A DNA stretch of 37,218 bases, from assembly GCA_902611175.1 (NCBI GenBank), contig CACLYQ010000013.1, positions 1 to 37,218 on the forward strand. The letters run 5' to 3'. Of the stretch, positions 16,919 through 23,501 are shown in pieces. How positions within the stretch are numbered: position 1 is the stretch's first letter; the number at the start of each line of letters is the position of its first letter. The position numbers and the translations under genes are program-made. Below the pieces are notes generated by a model. That model had not been told where the DNA came from and made no database searches. It was given only the letters and a program-made list of their open reading frames with translations. This stretch comes from an uncultured Pelagibacteraceae bacterium (GTDB taxonomy: Bacteria > Pseudomonadota > Alphaproteobacteria > Pelagibacterales > Pelagibacteraceae).

Positions 16919-17114
16919 TGCTTTCTACCTTATTATATTATTTCAAAAATTAAAAATGATACAAGAGCATATATAATACCAAACATATCATCTATTTCAA
17001 ATCATCTTTAGAAAATTATTAAATGGCGGAATTATAAAACAATAAAAATTGATATAAGATAAGTAAAATAATTGTTTTATGATATTCATAGTTGATCTAT
17101 ATTCAAAATCGTAA
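16919..17114. promoter_or_regulatory. Longest spacer in the window; divergent promoter region of DUF1476 and gpmA genes
   Basis: This 196-base spacer has no open frame of note and no tRNA-like fold. On the plus strand a perfect TATAAT (16972-16977) lies 16 bases after TTAAAA (16950-16955), giving a plausible promoter toward gpmA with a leader of about 130 nt. On the minus strand ATTATA at 16932-16937 reads TATAAT toward the DUF1476 gene, but I find no good -35 for it. A 13-bp inverted repeat (17031-17083) lies in the presumed gpmA leader. Confidence 0.45.
17031..17083. repeat. 13-bp inverted repeat in the gpmA leader
   Basis: ATTATAAAACAAT (17031-17043) pairs with ATTGTTTTATGAT (17071-17083), 13 pairs with a single G-T wobble, around a 27-base purine-rich loop. 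It ends 31 bases before the gpmA start codon. In RNA it would be a long, AU-rich leader hairpin; in DNA it could be an operator. No T-tract follows, so it is not a terminator. Confidence 0.45.
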
Positions 17115-17825
17115 ATGAGTCACTTAATACTTGTTAGACATGGTCAAAGCGAATGGAATTTAGAAAATAAATTTACAGGATGGGTCGACGTTGAACTCGC
17201 GCCACAAGGAAAATTGGAAGCCTGTAAAGCCGGAGAGTTAATAAAAAAATTAAATTTAGAAATCAAACATTTTTATACTTCTTATCAACTAAGATCGATT
17301 GATACTTTAAAACTCATTTTAAATACAATCAGAGTAAAACCAGATAATATGATTAAGGCCTGGCAATTAAATGAAAGGCACTACGGATCACTTACAGGAT
17401 TAAACAAAGATGAAATGAGAAAAAAATTAGGAGAAGAAGAAGTTCACAAATTCAGAAGATCTTGGGATAATCCACCAAAACCTTTAAATATAAATAGTCC
17501 ATACCATCCAAAAAATATAAGTATTTACAATGATATACCCCGTAACCTAATTCCAGATACAGAGTCTCTCAAAGATACTTATGAAAGAGTTGTGCCCTAT
17601 TTTGTTGAAAACATAGAAAAAAATTTGCAGGATAATATAATTATATCTGCTCACGGTAATTCTATCAGATCACTTTTAAAATATTTATTTAAAATTGATG
17701 ACAATGAAATTTCTAAACTTGAAATACCAACAGGAAATCCTCTACTTTTGAAATTTGAAAAAAAGAATATAAAAGAAGCTAAATACCTAGATCAGAGTAG
17801 ATCTAGGGATTTAATTAAATTCTAA
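17115..17825 (+). CDS. gpmA: 2,3-bisphosphoglycerate-dependent phosphoglycerate mutase
   Basis: A 236-residue glycolytic/gluconeogenic enzyme interconverting 3- and 2-phosphoglycerate via phosphohistidine. The motif LVRHGQSEWN places the catalytic His at residue 9; NKFTGWVDVEL follows; NERHYGSLTGLNK (Glu 87, His 89) and SAHGNSIRSLLK (His 180) complete the active site. The length and the WxNPPK segment fit the dPGM class rather than a broad-specificity phosphatase. The C-terminus overlaps the end of murU by 11 bases and contains an 8-bp hairpin sequence. It stands alone on its strand, behind the longest spacer of the window. Confidence 0.95.
   Translation: MSHLILVRHGQSEWNLENKFTGWVDVELAPQGKLEACKAGELIKKLNLEIKHFYTSYQLRSIDTLKLILNTIRVKPDNMIKAWQLNERHYGSLTGLNKDEMRKKLGEEEVHKFRRSWDNPPKPLNINSPYHPKNISIYNDIPRNLIPDTESLKDTYERVVPYFVENIEKNLQDNIIISAHGNSIRSLLKYLFKIDDNEISKLEIPTGNPLLLKFEKKNIKEAKYLDQSRSRDLIKF
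17786..17807. terminator. Hairpin within the 3' end of gpmA
   Basis: CCTAGATC (17786-17793) and GATCTAGG (17800-17807) are perfectly complementary around the loop AGAGTA. The structure is coding (gpmA C-terminus) and lies just before the convergent, overlapping stops of gpmA and murU. With no free spacer at this junction, it is a good candidate for a coding-embedded terminator, although the downstream tract is only moderately T-rich. Confidence 0.45.
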
Positions 17826-18513
17826 CCTTTTGAAGAAGTTTTTCGTAAATATCTTTATCTGTTAAATGAAGAAACTCAATACCACTCTCGAAACCATACA
17901 AATTTTCTTTTATAATGTAATTATCCCAAATCTCATTCATTGAGAATATTTTTTTTGATAAATTTTTAAATATTTTTTTATTTATAATTTGACAACCTGT
18001 ATAAATATAATTTTTATCATTGTTCTTTTTTAAATTTTTGCCATCCATAGAAAAATCACCTTTAAATCTTTTATCAAAACTTAAATCTTTTTTTACAACC
18101 ATTAAAATATTTTCTAAGTTATTTTTAAAATATATATTTTCCATCTTCTTAATTTCATTTGCATATTCAGTGTTCCAAATTGTATCAGGATTAAAAACTA
18201 TAAAATCTGTTTCAACTGAATTATTTACTACATTTAAAAGACCGCCCCCTGTATCTAATATTTCTTTACCATCTTCTATAATTTGAATTTCTAAACCAAA
18301 ATTATTTGAAACAATGAAATCTTTTATTTTATCACTTAAATAGAAAGTATTAATTTTTAAAGTTTTTATTTCTAATAATTTTATCAAGTTTATTGTATTT
18401 TCTAATAAGCTAATCTCATTAATTTTTAAGAGTGGTTTTGGTGTTTTCTCAGTTAATGGCATTAATCTTTTTCCAAATCCTGCACATAAAATTATTGCTG
18501 TTTTAATTTTCAT
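17815..18513 (-). CDS. murU: Sugar-1-phosphate nucleotidyltransferase, MurU-type
   Basis: A 232-residue nucleotidyltransferase with the signature AGFGKRLMPLTEKTPKPLLKI (residues 11-31), the metal- and sugar-binding EDGKEILDTGGGLLNV region (about 80-95) and the FNPDTIWN motif. MurU converts N-acetylmuramate-1-phosphate and UTP to UDP-MurNAc in cell-wall recycling that bypasses fosfomycin-sensitive synthesis. The gene shares ATGA with the preceding kinase gene, and tsaE-amgK-murU is a known alphaproteobacterial and pseudomonad arrangement, which is the main reason for choosing MurU over other sugar nucleotidyltransferases. The protein is a little longer in its C-terminal part than the Pseudomonas enzyme and is Lys/Asn-rich, as expected in this A+T-rich genome. 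Confidence 0.85.
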   Translation of the reverse strand: MKIKTAIILCAGFGKRLMPLTEKTPKPLLKINEISLLENTINLIKLLEIKTLKINTFYLSDKIKDFIVSNNFGLEIQIIEDGKEILDTGGGLLNVVNNSVETDFIVFNPDTIWNTEYANEIKKMENIYFKNNLENILMVVKKDLSFDKRFKGDFSMDGKNLKKNNDKNYIYTGCQIINKKIFKNLSKKIFSMNEIWDNYIIKENLYGFESGIEFLHLTDKDIYEKLLQKVRI

Positions 18514-19442
18514 ATTTTTTTTATTCTTGGGTTTTTTTGTAGAAAATTTTTTAAATCATGAAAATTTGGATTATTTTTAATACGATTATCGATTAATTTC
18601 CATGCGTAGGGTATTAATTTTAGATATTTTCTTTTTTTATCTCTTTTTGCAAGTCTTGTGAATATGCCAATTATTTTTAGATTTCTTAAAACAGATAAAA
18701 TTTCAAAATCATTAATAAATTGAGATTCATTTTTATACTTAAATTTACTAAGAAATACTTTTAAAATATTTGACTTAAAACTATTTGAAGTTTTAATTCT
18801 TACATCATCTATAAGTGAGGCCAAGTCATATGCTGGATTACCCAAGACAGCATCTTGACTATCTATTAAAGCGATTTTATTTTTATAAAACATCATGTTT
18901 GAGACGTGAAAATCTCTATGTACAAACACTTTCTGTTTAATTTTTAAATTTAAATATAAATTGTCTATTATTTTTTTGAGATTTTTTTTTAAATGTCCTT
19001 TTTGAATAATTAATTTATTTGCCGCTAAGTACCAATCCAAAAAAAGGTATGACTCTTTAAGTATTTTAGCTTTTGAATAGTTTGATAAATTAAATTTTTT
19101 TTTAAGAAAATTTTGAGTTTTAAAATTTTTAATTTTTTGAATTTGATGTAAAATTTTTAGTATTCTTTTGTATTCATTTAATTTAGTTTTTGAGGATTTA
19201 ATTTTATCCAACATGTTTTTATTGCCGAAATCCTCAATTTCTATAAAATTTTTTTTATAATTTTGACTAATTAAACCTGGTGCTAATATTTTATTTTTAA
19301 TCAATATTTTGTTAACTGCATCATAATTTAACAGGTTTGATCGCTTTTGAATTTTGCTATAAACTAATACTGAATTATTTGTTCTATAAAATTGTCTAAA
19401 AGATGCATCTCCTGATAGTTTTTTAAATTTTTTCAAATTCAT
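18510..19442 (-). CDS. amgK: Amino-sugar kinase of the APH family, AmgK-type
   Basis: A 310-residue kinase of the aminoglycoside-phosphotransferase fold. The catalytic loop HRDFHVSNMMF (about 175-185) and metal site ALIDSQDAVLGNPAYDLASL (Asp at about 193 and 197) are intact, and the N-terminus begins with LSGDASFRQFYR, typical of AmgK. The enzyme phosphorylates the anomeric hydroxyl of MurNAc and GlcNAc to feed MurU. I start at ATG 19442; a TTG 15 bases upstream is in frame but less likely. The start lies inside the end of tsaE. Antibiotic resistance is not implied by the family fold. Sequence is very Lys/Asn/Ile-rich. Confidence 0.86.
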   Translation of the reverse strand: MNLKKFKKLSGDASFRQFYRTNNSVLVYSKIQKRSNLLNYDAVNKILIKNKILAPGLISQNYKKNFIEIEDFGNKNMLDKIKSSKTKLNEYKRILKILHQIQKIKNFKTQNFLKKKFNLSNYSKAKILKESYLFLDWYLAANKLIIQKGHLKKNLKKIIDNLYLNLKIKQKVFVHRDFHVSNMMFYKNKIALIDSQDAVLGNPAYDLASLIDDVRIKTSNSFKSNILKVFLSKFKYKNESQFINDFEILSVLRNLKIIGIFTRLAKRDKKRKYLKLIPYAWKLIDNRIKNNPNFHDLKNFLQKNPRIKKI

Positions 19443-19905
19443 TAAAATTAAAATCAATATTATTAGATATAATTAAGTACCTATTTTCAAGCTTTTCATC
19501 ATATTCAAATTTTAATGTAAAAGTACTTTCTATATTTTGACCCAAGATTTCAGGCCATTCAATTAATCTAGCATAATCTTCTGAGTTTTCATTAATTCCT
19601 AAGTTATTTAATTCTTTTTTATCTTTAATTCTGTAAAGATCAAAATGTCTAACAATCAAAGAATTAATCTCATATTCATTTATAATATTAAAAGTTGGAC
19701 TAGGTATTTCTGTTTTTTCTAAACCATTTTTTGTTTGAAGATAATTAATTAGATACCTAATAAATGTAGTCTTACCAACTCCGATGTTTCCATAAAAAAG
19801 CAAAGTTGTATTTTTGCTAACTTTACTTGCAATTTTTTCAGCAATTTTTTGTGTGATAATTTCTTTTGAAATATCTATTTTGCTACTTTTAGTAGCGATA
19901 GGCAT
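19423..19905 (-). CDS. tsaE: tRNA threonylcarbamoyladenosine biosynthesis ATPase TsaE
   Basis: A 160-residue ATPase that works with TsaB and TsaD in making t6A37 on ANN-decoding tRNAs. Walker A is GNIGVGKTT (39-47), followed by the switch region [14 protein letters not shown] and the [17 protein letters not shown] motif characteristic of TsaE. The gene begins 17 bases inside the end of ahcY and ends inside amgK, so translation is probably coupled to both. The TsaE-AmgK-MurU order is conserved in related bacteria even though the pathways are unrelated. Confidence 0.93.
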   Translation of the reverse strand: MPIATKSSKIDISKEIITQKIAEKIASKVSKNTTLLFYGNIGVGKTTFIRYLINYLQTKNGLEKTEIPSPTFNIINEYEINSLIVRHFDLYRIKDKKELNNLGINENSEDYARLIEWPEILGQNIESTFTLKFEYDEKLENRYLIISNNIDFNFNEFEKI

Positions 19906-21175
19906 CTGGTTTATAAGGTCCTTCTGGTGTTACACTTATATATTTTGCTTGATCATCTGATAATTTGGTTAATTTAGCTCCAACTTTTTCTAAATGAAGT
20001 CTTGCTACTTTCTCGTCTAAATGTTTAGGTAAAACATATACTTTTTTCTCATATTTATCTGAGTTATTCCATAATTCTATCTGAGCTGTTACTTGATTTG
20101 TAAAAGAAGCACTCATTACAAAACTTGGGTGTCCTGTTGCACATCCAAGATTAACCAATCTACCTTCTGCTAATAAAATAATTCTTTTTCCATCTGGCAA
20201 TGTAATTTCGTGAACTTGTGGTTTTATTTCATCCCATTTATAATTTTTAAGAGCATCTACTTGGATCTCATTATCAAAGTGACCAATATTGCATAGAATT
20301 GCTCTATCCTTCATTTCTCTCATATGGTCAGCTGTCACAATATCTTTATTTCCTGTTGCCGTAACAACAATGTCGGCTTCTTTTATCATCTCATCCATTA
20401 AAACTACTTCATAACCTTCCATTGCAGCTTGGAGAGCACAAATTGGGTCTGTTTCTGTAACCATAACTCTTGCACCGCTTTGACGAAGAGAAGCAGCGCT
20501 TCCCTTTCCAACATCTCCAAATCCAGCTACAATAGCTACCTTACCTGACATCATGACGTCAGTAGCTCTTTTAATTCCATCAACTAAACTTTCTCTGCAA
20601 CCATATAAATTGTCGAACTTAGATTTTGTTACTGAGTCATTAACATTTATTGCTGGGACAAGTAAATTTCCTTCACTTTCCATTTTTTTTAATGCTAAAA
20701 CTCCTGTAGTTGTCTCTTCTGATAAACCTTTAACATCATTTAATAATTCTTTATAATCTTTGTGCATCAATGCTGTAAGATCGCCACCATCATCAAGTAT
20801 CATATTTGGTTTCCAGCCATCTTTTCCTTCAATAGTTTGCTTTACACACCACCAATATTCTTCTTCTGTTTCGCCTTTCCAAGCAAATACAGGAATGCCA
20901 GCTTTTGCAATTGCTGCTGCTGCGTGGTCTTGTGTCGAAAAAATATTACATGAGGACCATCTAACTTCAGCACCTAGCTCAACTAAAGTTTCTATTAAGA
21001 CAGCTGTTTGTATTGTCATGTGTAAACAACCAACAATCCGAGCTCCATTTAGAGGTTTTTTACCCTTATATTCTTCTCTAAGAGCCATTAATCCTGGCAT
21101 TTCAGTTTCAGCCAGTGAAATTTCTTTTCTTCCAAATTCCGCTTCAGATAAATCTTTTACTTTAAAATCTTCCAT
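19889..21175 (-). CDS. ahcY: S-adenosylhomocysteine hydrolase
   Basis: A 428-residue NAD-dependent enzyme splitting S-adenosylhomocysteine into adenosine and homocysteine, which relieves product inhibition of methyltransferases. Visible are the substrate-binding [13 protein letters not shown] region, the [13 protein letters not shown] segment (177-189), the NAD-binding [10 protein letters not shown] (218-227; the first aromatic is Phe where Tyr is usual), the [10 protein letters not shown] motif, [10 protein letters not shown], and the C-terminal KPDAYRY that closes the NAD site. It lies 44 bases after chvG and overlaps tsaE. The ChvG/ChvI-AhcY neighbourhood is typical of Alphaproteobacteria; hprK and PTS genes found between them in Rhizobiales are absent. 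No SAH-riboswitch-like structure is apparent in the short spacer. Confidence 0.96.
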   Translation of the reverse strand: MEDFKVKDLSEAEFGRKEISLAETEMPGLMALREEYKGKKPLNGARIVGCLHMTIQTAVLIETLVELGAEVRWSSCNIFSTQDHAAAAIAKAGIPVFAWKGETEEEYWWCVKQTIEGKDGWKPNMILDDGGDLTALMHKDYKELLNDVKGLSEETTTGVLALKKMESEGNLLVPAINVNDSVTKSKFDNLYGCRESLVDGIKRATDVMMSGKVAIVAGFGDVGKGSAASLRQSGARVMVTETDPICALQAAMEGYEVVLMDEMIKEADIVVTATGNKDIVTADHMREMKDRAILCNIGHFDNEIQVDALKNYKWDEIKPQVHEITLPDGKRIILLAEGRLVNLGCATGHPSFVMSASFTNQVTAQIELWNNSDKYEKKVYVLPKHLDEKVARLHLEKVGAKLTKLSDDQAKYISVTPEGPYKPDAYRY

Positions 21176-21219
21176 AGAAAGAGGCTTTTAACAATTTCAC
21201 TTAATATATCAACAAAGAT

Positions 21220-22752
21220 TTACGCTTCCGGGAAAATTATTTCAATTCTTGCCCCTTTATCTTTATTATTAGATGCGTTGATTTCACCACCATGAATTTC
21301 AACTAAATTTTTGACAATATTTAATCCCAAACCCGAATGTTCTCCAAAGTTTTCAGGTCTATTACTATAAAATCTATTAAATATCTTATTTGTATCCTTT
21401 TCACTAAATCCAGATCCCTGATCAACGACAACTAATTTAATTTTTTCATTTTTATCTTTTGATATTTCAACGGTAATTTCTTGATTATTTTCACTGAAAG
21501 AAATTGAGTTTTCTAATAAGTTTGCAATAATTTGTTCAATTCTATTTTCTATCCCTAAGATACTATAATTTTTAATTCCATTAGATTTCAATTTAATTCC
21601 AATCGATTTTTTTGTTTCATAGATACTGTTAAAATCGTCAACAACAGATTGAGCAATCTCTTTTAAATTTAATTTTTGCATTTTCTCAGAGGAAATTGCA
21701 GCCTCATCTCTTAGCATTTGAGAGTAATCAGTTATTAATCTTTCAATTCTCTCTACGTCATGTGATACTATATTAATTAATTTGTTTCTTTGAGATTTAT
21801 CATTTGTGTCAGAAATTATCTCAGAGGCACTTTTTAGAGATGCTAAAGGATTTCTGATTTCATGCAAAAGATCTGTTGAATAATTTTCTGCTGTAGTAAT
21901 TCTTTTGTTTAATTCATTAGTCATTTCATCAAGAGAATTTGACAATTTTCCCAATTCGTCATTTCTTTTTTTTATATTTCCAATATTGGTCTTTTCCTTA
22001 CTTTTGTTTTTTATAATATTTGTATATTGAACCAAATTTTTAATTGGTTTTAAGAAGTATCTATTTAACACATATGAAAAAATTAAAATTACTAATGCGA
22101 CAAGCAAAGCAGTTCTAATTATAAAATTTCTTCTTTCATCTATTGCAACCTTTATTTCATTGGCATTTTCAGTAATAGCTAAATAACCAATTGTTTTGTT
22201 TTCACTAACAACATTTTTGACAGTAACTAATAAAAATTGGTCATAGTTTTCTTTGGAGTAAGTTAGTGGTTTCCCATAATCTGATGAATATGAGTACTTT
22301 TTTAAATCTTCAAATATTTCTTTACTTTCAAAGCTTTTATTACTTTCATTCAAATTCTTATTTTGAATACTTTGATTATTCAAATCACTCATTTCAATTA
22401 TGTTTAGACTTCTTGAGAAAGCATTTGGATCTAAGTCTAATGTGTCGGTATCTCCTAATAGATTAAATTCACTATCAAATATCTGTACTCTATCTATACT
22501 TTGAAATAAAAATTTAGTGGAAAACAGAAACTCTCTAATATCTTCAGATGAGAAATTTATTTTTAAACGATCAATATTTTCTGTTGTATTATCAATAATT
22601 TTTATGTGCGAGGCAGTTTTATTTTTAATGAGAGTAGGTTTTACTGTGTTAAGGTAAAATAATGTTAATACACCTATCACTAAAAAAACAATAAAGTTGA
22701 TTACTAAGAATTTTTTTAAAATAGATTGATTATTAGATTTTGAAGTAGCCAT
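21220..22752 (-). CDS. chvG: Sensor histidine kinase, ChvG/ExoS-type
   Basis: A 510-residue membrane sensor. Transmembrane helix 1 spans about 13-34, a periplasmic sensing domain of about 175 residues follows, helix 2 spans about 210-230, then a HAMP-like linker. HisKA carries the phospho-acceptor His 297 in DLLHEIRNPLASLKSA, and HATPase_c has the N box (NLLENSISFS), DQGSGFSEKD and GEHSGLGLNIV. In relatives, ChvG responds to envelope stress and acid and controls surface and metabolic genes through ChvI. It starts on the chvI stop (TAATG). The periplasmic domain is Asn/Ser/Lys-rich and looks diverged from rhizobial ChvG, so the signal is unknown. Confidence 0.88.
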   Translation of the reverse strand: MATSKSNNQSILKKFLVINFIVFLVIGVLTLFYLNTVKPTLIKNKTASHIKIIDNTTENIDRLKINFSSEDIREFLFSTKFLFQSIDRVQIFDSEFNLLGDTDTLDLDPNAFSRSLNIIEMSDLNNQSIQNKNLNESNKSFESKEIFEDLKKYSYSSDYGKPLTYSKENYDQFLLVTVKNVVSENKTIGYLAITENANEIKVAIDERRNFIIRTALLVALVILIFSYVLNRYFLKPIKNLVQYTNIIKNKSKEKTNIGNIKKRNDELGKLSNSLDEMTNELNKRITTAENYSTDLLHEIRNPLASLKSASEIISDTNDKSQRNKLINIVSHDVERIERLITDYSQMLRDEAAISSEKMQKLNLKEIAQSVVDDFNSIYETKKSIGIKLKSNGIKNYSILGIENRIEQIIANLLENSISFSENNQEITVEISKDKNEKIKLVVVDQGSGFSEKDTNKIFNRFYSNRPENFGEHSGLGLNIVKNLVEIHGGEINASNNKDKGARIEIIFPEA

Positions 22753-23450
22753 TATTTAACATTCCAACGATAACCACTACCATATCTGGTTTCTATCGCT
22801 GAAAAGTTATTATCTACTTTTTTAAACTTTTTTCTAATCCTTTTTACGTGACTATCTATTGTTCTATCTTCAATATCTGTGTCTTCTCTATAAGCAACAT
22901 CCATTAATTGAGATCTTTCTTTAATAATTCCAGGTCTTTTTGCTAATTCCTTTACAATCAAGAATTCTGTTGTTGTTAATTTATCTGGTAATTGCTTGCC
23001 ATCCCATTCACACTCTAGCTGTGAAGGGTCAAGTTTTAATTTTCCGTGTGAAATTATATTTCTATTATCCTCTAAATTATTATCTTTTTTTCTAAGTTGG
23101 ACACGAATTCTTTCAATAAGAACTTTAGTTGAAAAGCCACCTGATTTTTTTACAAAATCATCAGCCCCTAGTTTTAGTCCTAAGAGTTCATCCACCTCTT
23201 CATCTTTTGAAGTTAAAAAGATAACAGGCATAGATGTTTTTTTTCTCAATTTTTTTAACAATTCTTCTCCATCCATTCTTGGCATTTTAATATCTATAAC
23301 TGCAAGGTCTGGGGGATTTCTTGACAAACCTATTAAGGCACTTTCTCCATCCAAATAAGTTTGAATATTAAAACCCTCTTTCTCTAGAGCAATACTTAAA
23401 CTAGTTAATATATTTCTATCATCATCAACAAGGGCAATTGTTTGTTTCAT
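22752..23450 (-). CDS. chvI: OmpR-family response regulator, ChvI-type
   Basis: A 232-residue transcription regulator. The receiver domain (about 1-120) has the acidic pocket VDDD (8-11), phospho-acceptor Asp 53 in VIDIKMPRMDG, and the conserved Lys in FVKKSGGFSTKVL; the FxKKSGGFSTK stretch is distinctive of ChvI. The C-terminal winged helix (about 130-232) includes LTTTEFLIVKELAKRPG and DRTIDSHVKRIRKKF, ending YGSGYRWN. It is paired with the sensor gene by a one-base overlap. A possible promoter lies between polA and this gene. Confidence 0.92.
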   Translation of the reverse strand: MKQTIALVDDDRNILTSLSIALEKEGFNIQTYLDGESALIGLSRNPPDLAVIDIKMPRMDGEELLKKLRKKTSMPVIFLTSKDEEVDELLGLKLGADDFVKKSGGFSTKVLIERIRVQLRKKDNNLEDNRNIISHGKLKLDPSQLECEWDGKQLPDKLTTTEFLIVKELAKRPGIIKERSQLMDVAYREDTDIEDRTIDSHVKRIRKKFKKVDNNFSAIETRYGSGYRWNVK

Positions 23451-23461
23451 GTTTAACTATA

Positions 23462-23490
23462 AAAATACTAAAATGTTTAAAATTGGGCAA
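23462..23490 (-). promoter_or_regulatory. Candidate promoter of the chvI-chvG unit
   Basis: On the minus strand TTGCCC (23485-23490), a 17-base spacer and TATTTT (23462-23467) form a weak sigma-70-like pair in the 51-base spacer between polA and chvI. It would allow the signalling genes to be expressed apart from polA. Low specificity in this A+T-rich DNA. Confidence 0.25.
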
Positions 23491-23501
23491 TTAAATGTTT
23501 A

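Noticed and set aside
16919-17114. tRNA or small RNA gene in the longest spacer
   Set aside because: No cloverleaf, no T-loop consensus and no terminator were found; only the AU-rich inverted repeat remains, reported separately.
20760-21191. 143-residue open frame on the plus strand opposite ahcY
   Set aside because: It is fully antisense to a strongly conserved enzyme gene, has no ribosome site and its product resembles no family; an overlapping-frame shadow.
21176-21219. Possible SAH or SAM riboswitch before ahcY
   Set aside because: Only 44 bases separate chvG and ahcY, with no stable stems or recognisable conserved core.
22996-23358. 120-residue open frame opposite chvI
   Set aside because: Antisense shadow; Ser/Phe-rich product typical of reverse-complemented Lys/Glu-rich coding sequence.
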